Shown: positions 35,709 through 44,525 of the stretch, one piece after another | Position numbering within the stretch: position 1 is the stretch's first letter | Layout: the number at the start of each line of letters is the position of its first letter | The notes under the pieces: generated by a model | Databases searched by the model: none | Told to the model about the DNA's origin: nothing | What the model saw: the letters and a program-made list of their open reading frames with translations, nothing else | Assembly: GCA_024998625.1 (NCBI GenBank) | Contig: JACOEL010000004.1 | Coordinates: forward strand, 124,001 to 188,000 | Direction: 5' to 3' | Origin: Nitrospira sp. | Lineage (GTDB): Bacteria; Nitrospirota; Nitrospiria; Nitrospirales; Nitrospiraceae | Length of the DNA stretch: 64,000 bases | Position numbers and translations under genes: made by a program

Positions 35709-36320
35709 ATGCCGAGAGCAGCTCATCCTATTCTTCTGTTATGGCTAGGCCTTTTCCTCACCCAAGTTCTATCAGGGTGTGCGTCAGGAGTGCTCGTCGA
35801 GCGCGAGTATCCCACTCCGTCTGGATTCCTACTCGGGCCAGAGGATGTGTTGGATATCACCGTGTGGAAAAATCAGGATCTTTCCCGGTCTGTGGCGATA
35901 CGACCGGATGGCCTGATCTCCTTGCCTATCATCGGAGATGTCCAAGCCGCAGGCTTAACCGCAGACGCGTTAGCTCAACGGATCGCTGAACGTTTAAAGC
36001 AATTTGTCGCCAGTAATCCCGCCGTCTCTGTCAGCGTCAAGGATCTGAATAGCTACTCCATCTTTGTCCTGGGAGAAGTAGCGAAACCGGGCAAGTACCA
36101 GCTGAAATCGTACATTACCATCTTGCACGCGATCTCCATGGCCGGAGGCTTCACGGAGTACGCCAAGAGAAACAAACTGCAGGTTGTCCGTACAACGCCA
36201 AACGGAGACCACAAGCTTCATGAAATTCATATTCCCGTCCGATATGACGATGTGGTGGCGGGGAAGGGCGAACCGGGCAACCTGGTGCTGCTATCGGGTG
36301 ATACCGTGGTGGTTCCGTAG
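35709..36320 (+). CDS. Wza-like polysaccharide export lipoprotein, copy 2
   Basis: 203 residues from the ATG at 35709, with a GTG 3 bases earlier. A hydrophobic start ends in the lipobox LSGCASG, so this copy is probably an outer-membrane lipoprotein like true Wza. The Poly_export domain has LLGPEDVLDITVWKNQDLSRS and the SLBB part has NSYSIFVLGEVAKPGKYQL. The two copies share most of these blocks, so the pair arose by duplication. They may build a two-tier channel or have separate roles. Confidence 0.9.
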   Translation: MPRAAHPILLLWLGLFLTQVLSGCASGVLVEREYPTPSGFLLGPEDVLDITVWKNQDLSRSVAIRPDGLISLPIIGDVQAAGLTADALAQRIAERLKQFVASNPAVSVSVKDLNSYSIFVLGEVAKPGKYQLKSYITILHAISMAGGFTEYAKRNKLQVVRTTPNGDHKLHEIHIPVRYDDVVAGKGEPGNLVLLSGDTVVVP

Positions 36321-37599
36321 ATGCTGCAAATTGACGTATCCATACAGCGTCTGGCTAATCACTCTGTTGGTAGTGGGAGTTACTGGTGATCCCAGTCGAC
36401 TCAGCCCTTCGGTTGCCTTTGCGGAAACAAGAGTCATCCCTTCGGTCAGCCTCTCGGAGCGATACGATTCCAACGTATTTTTTGCTCCGGCCGGGTCTGT
36501 TCCAGGACTCAAACCGTGGGATTTTGTCACGACTGTAACTCCCACAGTGCAAGTCCTTGACAAAACACGAGATGTCGAGACTACTCTCAATGTCGGCGGC
36601 AGCGGCAATGTCTTCGTCAATAACTCGAAACTGAATTTTTTCTCCGCCCAAATCAGCGGCTCAGTCAAGCTGGACGGGTTGGTCGGACAACTCATTCCTG
36701 GCCTGAAGCTTAGGATTTCAGATTCGTTTGCGTTTACGCCTGAACAGCCGAGTTTTGTTCAGGCTGGAACGACCTTGCCCACCGAGAATGTATTTGCAAG
36801 AGGCATTCAGACGGTACGTGCAAATACGTATACAAACACCACATCCCTTGTCGCGTCGTATCCCATCTCGCAGTCATTGAGCGTTCGCGGCGACTACGTG
36901 TATTCTATTTTTCGGGTAGGAAATATTGTCTTTGAACAAGCTACGGATGTTCCGGTGGTATTTTTCGACACCGACTTTCAACGATGGTCCATCGGGCCAA
37001 GCTATCGGCTGACGGGCGGAGACCAAGTGAGCCTCAATTTCCAGACCACGACTGCGGATTTCAGGAACAAAAGCAGTGGCTTGGGACAATCCTTCAATCA
37101 AAGCATCACGGCCCGAGGTCTCGAGGCGGAATATTCGACGGGAACTAAACACTGGACGGCAGTCGTCAGTGCCGGTGCGACATTTCTTGAAGATGGAAGC
37201 GGAGGGTTATTTTTCTTTTCGGGAAAGCTGGCTGTTTCCAGAGAGCTCGATCCATCTACACGGGTGTCATTGGACGTGTCCCGGCAACTCGCCCCGGCAT
37301 ATTTCGCTACGGGTGGAGCGTTGATCAGTACGGTGGTTGGGGCGAGCCTCAGCCGAAATCTCGGCGATTCCTTTTCCGTGACCGGCAGCGCAAATTATGC
37401 CCTCAACCAGGCTACGCCCGTCGAGGTTGCCCGATTCGAGTCTTACTCAGGCACGGTCCTCATTAACTACACAGGATGGCGCGACATCACACCCTCCGTC
37501 TCCTACCAATACACTCATTTCGAAGTAAGCCAATCGGGTTTCGGATTCCTGGTTAATCGAAGCGTGGCACTGCTGTCGCTCACGACAAGGTGGAAGTAA
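36298..37599 (+). CDS. Outer-membrane beta-barrel protein of the polysaccharide cluster
   Basis: About 433 residues from a GTG at 36298, which overlaps the previous gene by 23 bases and provides a charged start (WWFRRCCK) before a hydrophobic helix and the AFAET signal cleavage region. A TTG at 36331 is an alternative. The body is full of alternating short strands (SVSLSERYDSNVFF, YTNTTSLVASYP, WSIGPSYRLTGGDQVSLNFQ), and ends in an aromatic-containing strand, SLTTRWK, as in outer-membrane barrels. It resembles barrels found with PEP-CTERM/exopolysaccharide operons. It could be the outer exit pore. Confidence 0.75.
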   Translation: MIPWWFRRCCKLTYPYSVWLITLLVVGVTGDPSRLSPSVAFAETRVIPSVSLSERYDSNVFFAPAGSVPGLKPWDFVTTVTPTVQVLDKTRDVETTLNVGGSGNVFVNNSKLNFFSAQISGSVKLDGLVGQLIPGLKLRISDSFAFTPEQPSFVQAGTTLPTENVFARGIQTVRANTYTNTTSLVASYPISQSLSVRGDYVYSIFRVGNIVFEQATDVPVVFFDTDFQRWSIGPSYRLTGGDQVSLNFQTTTADFRNKSSGLGQSFNQSITARGLEAEYSTGTKHWTAVVSAGATFLEDGSGGLFFFSGKLAVSRELDPSTRVSLDVSRQLAPAYFATGGALISTVVGASLSRNLGDSFSVTGSANYALNQATPVEVARFESYSGTVLINYTGWRDITPSVSYQYTHFEVSQSGFGFLVNRSVALLSLTTRWK

Positions 37600-37743
37600 T
37601 GCATTCTCCTGAATAACAACGATGCATCATTCTCCCGAACTCCAACAGATTGTCTTGGTAGCCGTTCCGCGCCCGATGGGCTGCTAATCGTCGTGTCCGT
37701 ACCACCATCCGACCACCGAATCTGTTTAGAAAGAAGCGTAGAG

Positions 37744-38592
37744 ATGAGCTCATCGACTGAAACTCTCACAGCGGTGCCAAGAATTCGCCTGAAGGCCTCG
37801 AATGGGTGGCGCGCACTGAATTTGCGAGAATTCTGGCAGTACCGCGAACTGCTCTACTTTCTCAGCTGGCGCGATATCAAGGTCCGATACAAGCAAACGG
37901 CGCTAGGAGCCTTGTGGGCCATTCTGCAACCTTTCCTGACAATGCTTGTATTCAGTTTGTTTTTTGGGAATCTTGCCAAGATGCCGTCAGACGGCATTCC
38001 CTATCCCATCTTTGCTTTTGCAGCCTTGGTCCCCTGGACGTTTTTTTCCAACGGACTCACGCAGTCGGGAAACAGCCTCATACAGAGCGCCGGCATGCTC
38101 AAGAAAGTCTATTTTCCTCGCTTGATTGTTCCGATCTCCAGCATCCTGTCAGGCGCCGTTGATTTCCTGTTCGCCTTCCTCGTCCTCATCGGTCTGATGT
38201 TCTGGTACGGGATCGTTCCGACGATCAATATTATATGGTTGCCCGTATTTCTCTTCCTGGCGTTCGGAACGGCATTGGGGGTGGGGTTATGGTTATCGGC
38301 GATGAATGTACAGTTTAGAGATGTTCGTTACACGATTCCTTTCCTGACTCAATTCTGGCTGTTCGCCACCCCCATCGCTTATCCCAGCAGTTTGCTCTCG
38401 GAACCCTGGAGAACGATCTATGGCATCAATCCAATGGTAGGGGTCGTCGAAGGTTTCCGGTGGGCGCTTCTTGGAACCGCAACTGCTCCAGGCCCGCTCA
38501 TCTTTGTGTCTGCATTGACCATGCTCACGATTCTTATAACGGGCATGTTCTATTTCCGGCGAATGGAAAGCACCTTTGCCGATGTGGTCTAG
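37744..38592 (+). CDS. ABC transporter permease for polysaccharide export (Wzm-type)
   Basis: 282 residues from the ATG at 37744 (MSSSTETLTAV). The ABC2-type permease has REFWQYRELLYFLSWRDIKVRYKQTALGALWAIL near the start, six hydrophobic segments, and the cytoplasm-facing FRDVRYTIPFLTQFWLFATPIAYP motif near 210-230, all typical of Wzm and teichoic-acid TagG permeases. The Wzt gene follows 9 bases later. The pair moves undecaprenyl-linked glycan across the inner membrane. Confidence 0.93.
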   Translation: MSSSTETLTAVPRIRLKASNGWRALNLREFWQYRELLYFLSWRDIKVRYKQTALGALWAILQPFLTMLVFSLFFGNLAKMPSDGIPYPIFAFAALVPWTFFSNGLTQSGNSLIQSAGMLKKVYFPRLIVPISSILSGAVDFLFAFLVLIGLMFWYGIVPTINIIWLPVFLFLAFGTALGVGLWLSAMNVQFRDVRYTIPFLTQFWLFATPIAYPSSLLSEPWRTIYGINPMVGVVEGFRWALLGTATAPGPLIFVSALTMLTILITGMFYFRRMESTFADVV

Positions 38593-38601
38593 AAGGGTTT
38601 C

Positions 38602-39924
38602 ATGAGCAAATTAGCAATCTCCGTCGAATCACTCGGTAAACAGTTCAGAGTCGGAGCAGCCACCGGGTCTTACAGCACCCTTCGTGAAAAGCTAGTGGAC
38701 CTCGTGGGGGCGCCATTTTATCGGCTGGCCAACCTGATGCGTCGAAATCGGCAAGATGCTGGGACTGGCGACGATATCCTCTGGGCGTTGAAAGACGTGT
38801 CGTTTCAAATTAATTGCGGTGAAGTGGTCGGGATCATCGGTCGAAACGGCGCCGGGAAGAGTACGTTGTTGAAGATCCTCTCCCAGATCACGGAGCCGTC
38901 CGAAGGCCACGCAGACATGTTCGGGCGAGTCGGGTCTCTACTGGAAGTCGGAACAGGTTTTCACCCGGAGCTCACGGGACGAGAGAATGTCTATTTGAAC
39001 GGCGCCATCTTGGGGATGTCTCGTGCGGAGATTGAGCGGAAGTTCGACGAGATTGTCGCGTTTGCTGAAGTGAAGCGATTCATCGACACCCCTGTCAAAC
39101 ATTATTCAAGCGGCATGTGCGTCCGTCTAGCCTTCGCCGTCGCCGCCCATCTTGAGCCGGAAATCCTGATCATTGACGAGGTGCTTGCGGTCGGGGATGC
39201 GAGCTTTCAGAAGAAGTGTCTTGGGAAGATGGAGGGAGTGGCAAAGGAAGGACGGACGGTCTTGTTCGTCAGTCACAACATGCTGGCGGTCCAGAATCTG
39301 TGCTCGCGAGTAATCTGGCTGCACGACGGAAAGATCGTACGGGATGGAAAGCCGGCCGATGTTGTTTCAAGCTACCTGAGGATGTCCGCGTCGATGTTGA
39401 CGGAACAGGTGTGGAACGACGTGACTCAGGCCCCTGGAAATCACAAAGTCCGCCTTCGGAAGATCAGCGTGCGGGGGGCTGATCGCGACAGGCCCGATCA
39501 GCTCAGCATCGATCAGCCGTGCGAAATCGAAGTCGAATATTGGAACCAGCGCCCGCAGGCCGTGCTCCATGCCACGCTACATGTATACACCGAACAGGGA
39601 ATTCTCGCATTTACCACCGGGTCGGCGGAACAAGCCGCCATGGAAGACGGCGCAATGCCTGCGGGACTCTTTCGCAGCGTGTGCCATTTGCCGGCCAACT
39701 TGCTGAATACCGGCGTGCACAGAATCGTGCTACTGATTGTCGAAAACCGAAGCAGGGTCACGTATCGCCTTGAAGACGCCCTCTCCTTTGAGATGGTCGA
39801 GCTCAGTAAGCGCCACTTCGGATGGCAAGGTCGAGAGCCGGGCGCCGTTCGTCCGGTGCTTAGATGGACGACCATCCAGGTCCAAGCGGACGAACCCGTC
39901 AATATGACACCCTTGCCCCATTGA
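38602..39924 (+). CDS. ABC transporter ATP-binding protein with carbohydrate-binding tail (Wzt-type)
   Basis: 440 residues. Residues about 1-260 form the ATPase: Walker A GRNGAGKST at 80-88, the Q-loop region, a signature-type YSSGMCVRLAFAVAAHL and Walker B ILIIDEVLAVGD. Residues about 285-430 form a beta-rich Wzt_C domain (VRLRKISVRGADRDRPDQL, LHATLHVYTEQGILAFTTG) that in other systems binds the finished O-polysaccharide end and so selects its cargo. The variable tail therefore probably recognises this island's glycan terminus. Confidence 0.93.
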   Translation: MSKLAISVESLGKQFRVGAATGSYSTLREKLVDLVGAPFYRLANLMRRNRQDAGTGDDILWALKDVSFQINCGEVVGIIGRNGAGKSTLLKILSQITEPSEGHADMFGRVGSLLEVGTGFHPELTGRENVYLNGAILGMSRAEIERKFDEIVAFAEVKRFIDTPVKHYSSGMCVRLAFAVAAHLEPEILIIDEVLAVGDASFQKKCLGKMEGVAKEGRTVLFVSHNMLAVQNLCSRVIWLHDGKIVRDGKPADVVSSYLRMSASMLTEQVWNDVTQAPGNHKVRLRKISVRGADRDRPDQLSIDQPCEIEVEYWNQRPQAVLHATLHVYTEQGILAFTTGSAEQAAMEDGAMPAGLFRSVCHLPANLLNTGVHRIVLLIVENRSRVTYRLEDALSFEMVELSKRHFGWQGREPGAVRPVLRWTTIQVQADEPVNMTPLPH

Positions 39925-39969
39925 GGGAGACGCGGCAGGAGCGAAATTTCGCACCGATGCCAGAGATCC

Positions 39970-41049
39970 ATGGGTATTGCGTCCCATGGACAGGGATGCG
40001 ACGATCGTGCAGTTCGTATGTCAGTCGCTCGCCTCAATCCATCTCAACTCTTTCGGTCAGAAACATCGGCTGTGCCGCTGTCGTACAACATGGATCACGT
40101 GATTCCTGAGTTCCCAGGCCAGGTGCATGCCAGAACTGGGCTTGCCCACACTGGGTATGCGCATGCGGACTACGCTGCATCCTTGGCGGGATTTGGAACC
40201 CCTCGCCATCTTCGGCGCTGTGATGGGTGGATTCTCGAGCGTCAGATTCCGGGCACGCCGTATCGAGATGCGATCGGCCCCTATCCATTGTTCAGCTGCC
40301 TGGATTGGTCTCAACTTGCCCAGGACCTGGACGAAGTCGGAACGGATCTGGTCAGCCTCATGGTCGTTCCTGCCCCGTTTGACGGGTATTCTCGTCCGCT
40401 TCTTGAGCGCTGTTTTACGCAGGTGATTCCGTTTAAATCGCACTATGTGACCGATCTTACGCAGCCGCTGGAGAAGATCGTCAAGAAATCTCACAAGGAT
40501 ACGGTGGCGCGCGCGGCGAAAAGGGTAGCAGTGTCACACTGTGTGGACCCGGTCGCACATCTCACAAAGTGGGTCGAACTGTTCGACGTGCTCGTCAAGA
40601 GACATCACATCACGGGCATTCGCGCCTTTTCGCCGGAGGCCTTTGCCAAGCAATTAGCCATTCCCGGCATGGTGATGTTTGAGGCCCAGGCGAACGGAGG
40701 AACCGTCGGACTCGATCTGTGGTATACCCAGGCAGATGTCGCCTATGGACATTTGGTGGCGTTTAGTCAGCTTGGGTATGAATTACGCGCGTCGTACGCC
40801 ACGAAGTGGTTTATGCTCAATCACTTTGCCGGGAAGGTGAGATGGGTCGATCTGGGAGGGGGCGCCGGTGTGAGTTCGAACGCGACCGACGGCCTTTCCG
40901 TCTATAAAGAGGGGTGGAGCACCGGAACCGTCCCCGCTTATCTCTGCTGCCGAATTTTTAATCATTCTCTGTACGATTCATTGTCCGCGGCCCGCGGTAC
41001 AACCGGCAGCAGCTATTTTCCTGCCTATCGAGCAGGCATCCCGTTCTAA
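39970..41049 (+). CDS. GNAT/FemAB-like acyltransferase
   Basis: About 359 residues. The start is uncertain: ATG at 39970, 40018 or 40090, each with a poor ribosome site. The C-terminal half follows the FemAB-like double-GNAT pattern seen in polysaccharide clusters: IVKKSHKDTVARAAKR (a basic helix), FDVLVKRHHITGIRAFSP, MVMFEAQANGGTVGLDLWYT, VAYGHLVAFSQLGYELRASY and a final WVDLGGG. Such enzymes transfer acyl or aminoacyl groups to sugars or peptides. The donor here is unknown. Confidence 0.7.
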   Translation: MGIASHGQGCDDRAVRMSVARLNPSQLFRSETSAVPLSYNMDHVIPEFPGQVHARTGLAHTGYAHADYAASLAGFGTPRHLRRCDGWILERQIPGTPYRDAIGPYPLFSCLDWSQLAQDLDEVGTDLVSLMVVPAPFDGYSRPLLERCFTQVIPFKSHYVTDLTQPLEKIVKKSHKDTVARAAKRVAVSHCVDPVAHLTKWVELFDVLVKRHHITGIRAFSPEAFAKQLAIPGMVMFEAQANGGTVGLDLWYTQADVAYGHLVAFSQLGYELRASYATKWFMLNHFAGKVRWVDLGGGAGVSSNATDGLSVYKEGWSTGTVPAYLCCRIFNHSLYDSLSAARGTTGSSYFPAYRAGIPF

Positions 41050-41277
41050 TCATTTTATCCTCAGGAAGGGTGACGTCAGGACGGCATAGCCGCTTCACTG
41101 CCCCTCCGAATCCTATAGACTCTGACCGCTGTAACGTTTCACGCACGATGGACCGTCGCAGCATTACTCCCAACATCCTGCCTGCCGGAACGGTTCAGTG
41201 AAAAGAGCCGTCGGATACGGCGTGAAGGGCGGGGGGCCTGATATACAACCGTAAGGAGGCCGGAAGGAGGAGCCATC

Positions 41278-42132
41278 ATGTCGTCCCAAGTGTCTCTTGA
41301 TGTAGCCAGGTCCCTGCCGACCGCTGAGGAGTGTATCGCCTCAATCGAGCGCGATGGCTACTGTTACGTGCCGCAGATGTTCTCGCCCGAACAGGTGTCC
41401 ACGGCGCTGGAGCGGATTAAGTACTGGTTCGACAACACGCTGTCGTCCCAATCCGAGCGGATGCCGTATCTCAACAAAGACCAATCGATGGTGTACAACC
41501 TCCAAAGCAAGGATCTCTTTCTTCTTCGGATGGTGCTCGGCTGCGAGCTCATCGAGAAGGTTCTGATGCAGTTTCTGAATGACCGGTGGTTTACCTCAAT
41601 CCCGTCAGATGCACCCAATTATATTCTACGATCGTTTCTTGCCCGAAGCAGCAATCACCAAATGCCTTTGCACATCGACTCGTTCATCCCCTATGCGGGT
41701 CCCCATGTTTTCATCATGCAGTGTTCGATTCCTTTGGAGGATCAGACGGAAGACAATGGTTGTACCGTGCTGATTCCGGGCTCTCACCTTTCGGGAAAAT
41801 ACTGTTCGCAAGATGCTTTCCCTTCCGCCGTGTCCATCAAGGCTCGGGCGGGAGATCTCGTCTTTTGGGACAGTCGAATCTGGCATGGAGCCCGTCAAAA
41901 CACCAGCGGGGGGACGCGCTGGGCCATGATCGCTACATTTTGCCGCTGGTGGATTAAGCAAGCTTTCGACATCCCGGGCAATCTTCCCCAAGAGCTCTAT
42001 GATCAGTTGACCGAACGCGAAAAAAGCGTGCTCGGGTACTGTTCGGTTCCTTATGACAACGAAAAGCATGGCATCGATATGAAGCGGAGCTATTCGTTGC
42101 TGCCCCAACAGGTGGTGGATTACCGCAGGTAA
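41278..42132 (+). CDS. PhyH-family 2-oxoglutarate/Fe(II) dioxygenase, copy 1
   Basis: 284 residues. PhyH proteins hydroxylate or otherwise oxidise small molecules. The iron triad is H132 and D134 (PLHIDSF) with H203 (WHGARQN), and R214 in GGTRWAM may hold 2-oxoglutarate. A perfect ribosome site GGAAGGAGGAG precedes the ATG. It is followed 28 bases later by the MBL-fold gene, forming a likely functional pair. A second PhyH gene, with different surrounding residues, is at 45798. Confidence 0.88.
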   Translation: MSSQVSLDVARSLPTAEECIASIERDGYCYVPQMFSPEQVSTALERIKYWFDNTLSSQSERMPYLNKDQSMVYNLQSKDLFLLRMVLGCELIEKVLMQFLNDRWFTSIPSDAPNYILRSFLARSSNHQMPLHIDSFIPYAGPHVFIMQCSIPLEDQTEDNGCTVLIPGSHLSGKYCSQDAFPSAVSIKARAGDLVFWDSRIWHGARQNTSGGTRWAMIATFCRWWIKQAFDIPGNLPQELYDQLTEREKSVLGYCSVPYDNEKHGIDMKRSYSLLPQQVVDYRR

Positions 42133-42160
42133 GCACATCAGGACAAAGAGGAAACGTACC

Positions 42161-43645
42161 ATGCCAAAAGATCTCACAGTCACTTACGTCTCGCATGCTT
42201 GTCTCCGAATCGACGGCGAGTTTGGCTCGCTGTTGTGCGATCCCTGGTTTTTGAATGAGCCTGTGTACGACTACGCCCTCTGGAAGTTTCCTCCGGCGGT
42301 GATTCCGCCTGAGGTTCTGCTGAAGGACCTTGATTATCTCTACATCACACATTCGCACGAAGATCACTTTCATATTCCGTCGATTAATCGTATCCCCCGT
42401 GACATCCAAGTGCTGCTCCCGGAATACGCCAACCGACCTTGCTTGCGCGCCCAACTGGTGGAACGCACCATGCGGGAGATGGGTTTTCATCGGATCAGAA
42501 AAATTCAGCCGTGGGAAACGATTCACCTCGGGGGAATCACACCGTTTACCGTCGTGCCATCGGCGAAATCGCGCGCTCACGATTGGGAGAATTCCGGCTT
42601 CGTGATCGATCATCCCGGAACGCGTCTTATCAACATGAACGACAACTGTGATGACGAAGAACTCTGTTCGGAGATCCACTCGCGCTGGCCGACCTTTGAG
42701 ATCGGCTTTGTCCAAACCTCCAGTGCCACAGTGTTTCCAGCCTGCTATCGCATGCCGCCTGAAGCCAAGGAGGAAGCCGCCCGGAACAAGTGTGAGACGT
42801 TTACACTGCACAAACGTTTAATCGAAATGCTTCACCTGCAACGCATCGTTCCTTTCGCCGGAGACTTCGGCTGGTATGACGATCGGTATTTCAGCCACAA
42901 TTGGCAGGGCCGGTCCACGCCGAAGATTCTGGAGAATTGGATCCGCGAAAATTATCCCGATCGGGATGTCGCCACGCTCTATCCATCCGACACCTGGTCC
43001 ATTTCCACTGGTATTGTTCGTAATCATCCCGATGTTGATTGGGGGCAATATCTGGACTTCGTCAGAACCTGCAAACAGAAACTTCAGAAGAAGGTGGATC
43101 ACTACAATGCATGGATCGATGCATCGGATCGGAGTAACCTCCTTCAACGCTCGCGTCTGCACACGGAGACCATCAACAAGCACATTACGCAAGACGGCAT
43201 CGTCTTCAGTGGTCGTTTCCGCGTGATCGTGGAGGGAGACAACTCGAACTTTTCCTTTGTGTTGAAAGCCAATCCTCAGGATGGATTTTCCATCGATTGG
43301 GAAGACACGGAACCTGTCGACCAGTCGATTTATGTGCCCGAGCGCCTCTGGGCGGCCATTTTGGAAGGTAAGATCATGTGGGGCATGTACCAATGGACGA
43401 CGGAGATCAAGGAGCATGTGCCGTACAGACTGGATCTTGGCCGCTTCTGGTATTGGTTGGAATACAACCTCGATTTGGGTAACAAAAACTCCCAGGCCAT
43501 CATGGAGCCAAAATTGTTCCCGCACTTGAGCGGTCCGACGATTCGGCCGGAGTGGGGAACGATTGAATTCGAAGACGATTGGGAGTTCCCGTGGCTCAAT
43601 CGAGAAGTGGCCTCGGGGCAGGAGTCGGCTCACCAAAGTGCCTAG
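42161..43645 (+). CDS. MBL-fold protein related to the C-terminal part of CMP-Neu5Ac hydroxylase
   Basis: 494 residues. The metal motif HSHEDH is at 64-69 in LDYLYITHSHEDHFHIPS. A block RIVPFAGDFGWYDDRYFSHN, followed by TPKILENWI and TLYPSDTWS, lines up in order and spacing with the corresponding PFAG-containing part of animal CMAH, as I recall it. CMAH makes CMP-Neu5Gc with an N-terminal Rieske domain, but no Rieske cysteine/histidine pairs are present here, so electron transfer would need a partner. The C-terminal third (about 330-480) may be a separate binding domain. Context beside PhyH and NeuABC genes suggests a sugar-acid substrate. Confidence 0.75.
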   Translation: MPKDLTVTYVSHACLRIDGEFGSLLCDPWFLNEPVYDYALWKFPPAVIPPEVLLKDLDYLYITHSHEDHFHIPSINRIPRDIQVLLPEYANRPCLRAQLVERTMREMGFHRIRKIQPWETIHLGGITPFTVVPSAKSRAHDWENSGFVIDHPGTRLINMNDNCDDEELCSEIHSRWPTFEIGFVQTSSATVFPACYRMPPEAKEEAARNKCETFTLHKRLIEMLHLQRIVPFAGDFGWYDDRYFSHNWQGRSTPKILENWIRENYPDRDVATLYPSDTWSISTGIVRNHPDVDWGQYLDFVRTCKQKLQKKVDHYNAWIDASDRSNLLQRSRLHTETINKHITQDGIVFSGRFRVIVEGDNSNFSFVLKANPQDGFSIDWEDTEPVDQSIYVPERLWAAILEGKIMWGMYQWTTEIKEHVPYRLDLGRFWYWLEYNLDLGNKNSQAIMEPKLFPHLSGPTIRPEWGTIEFEDDWEFPWLNREVASGQESAHQSA

Positions 43646-43680
43646 GTCCCGTTAGAGCTCGCAGACGAAGAGCGACTGCT

Positions 43681-43739
43681 CCGGCCTTGTGCCGGCGGTT
43701 TACAGAAGGAGAGTGGCGCCGCTTCAGGCGGCGCCACTC
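43681..43739 (+). terminator. Two stem-loops between the MBL and formyltransferase genes
   Basis: A small hairpin CCGGC/GCCGG (43681-43695) and a 12-base-pair perfect one (GAGTGGCGCCGC against GCGGCGCCACTC, 43711-43739, loop TTCAG). No T tract follows, so this is perhaps a pause or processing site rather than a strong terminator. Confidence 0.5.
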
Positions 43740-43811
43740 CCGGCCAACCGGTGCTCCATCCGTCACCCAAGCCGCCCACAGACGCCTCTTCATGTTGTGT
43801 GGAGTCGTAGC

Positions 43812-44519
43812 ATGCATAGACAAGATACACGATTCATTTTCGTCGTTTCGACTTCAGGGTCGGTGATGAAGCGAGTCCTGGCAAGCAATTTTCTCCGCGC
43901 CGTGGTTCATTCCGTGGTCGTGGATCAACCATGTCAAGCTGTGGCGGAAGCGCAGGCTTGGGGGATCCCCGTGACATTGTTCGAGGAAGGTTCACCGGAG
44001 GCGTTCTGTTCCAGGTTGAGCCAGTATATGGAAGAGCACCACATCCACTATGTCATTTCTTTTTACACGCAGTTCTATAGCAAAGCCTTCCGCGATGCCT
44101 ATCGGGACCGCATTATCAATTTTCATCCGTCGCTGTTGCCGGCGTTTAAGGGAATGGACGGATTTGGCGACGGGGTGGCCTATCATACGAAGATCATCGG
44201 GACAACGGTGGAGTTCATCAAGGACGTGATGGACGAAGGCAAGATCATTATGCAAACCGCATGCACCGTAGATCCAAGATTGAGTCGCGCAGTGTTGCGC
44301 CACCGTATTTTCGTTCAACAATGCAAGACGCTTCTCCAGGTTGTGAAGTGGCTGATCGACGATCGTGTGCGGGTGGATGGCGATCAAGTGACGATCGTCG
44401 ATGCCGGGTATCATGACCTCGAGTTTGTGCCGGCATTGGAGTGTCGAGAGGCACTCGATCTCCAGGTAGCACTCCCTTCTGTAACGGCAGGGACCGCCAC
44501 TATGGTGACACGGTGGTGA
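43812..44519 (+). CDS. Formyltransferase-family protein (GART-like fold)
   Basis: 235 residues from the ATG at 43812, with GGAG 7 bases ahead. The Formyl_trans_N signature is INFHPSLLPAFKGMDGFGDG (about 101-120) and TTVEFIKDVMDEGKIIMQ, providing the Asn-His-Asp triad (N and H in NFHPS; D in FIKDVMD). It is shorter and more divergent than PurN. In a surface-glycan cluster such proteins N-formylate amino-sugars using 10-formyltetrahydrofolate, as VioF and FdtF do. An aminotransferase that could make the amine is at 46700. Confidence 0.82.
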   Translation: MHRQDTRFIFVVSTSGSVMKRVLASNFLRAVVHSVVVDQPCQAVAEAQAWGIPVTLFEEGSPEAFCSRLSQYMEEHHIHYVISFYTQFYSKAFRDAYRDRIINFHPSLLPAFKGMDGFGDGVAYHTKIIGTTVEFIKDVMDEGKIIMQTACTVDPRLSRAVLRHRIFVQQCKTLLQVVKWLIDDRVRVDGDQVTIVDAGYHDLEFVPALECREALDLQVALPSVTAGTATMVTRW

Positions 44520-44525
44520 CCTGAT

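Noticed and set aside
41050-41277. A promoter in the gap before the first PhyH gene.
   Set aside because: TATACA near 41240 has no acceptable -35 at 16-18 bases. The operon can be read through.
43689-43811. A longer formyltransferase beginning at 43689.
   Set aside because: The added residues are translated from the GC hairpins and have no family match. The ATG at 43812 has a ribosome site.
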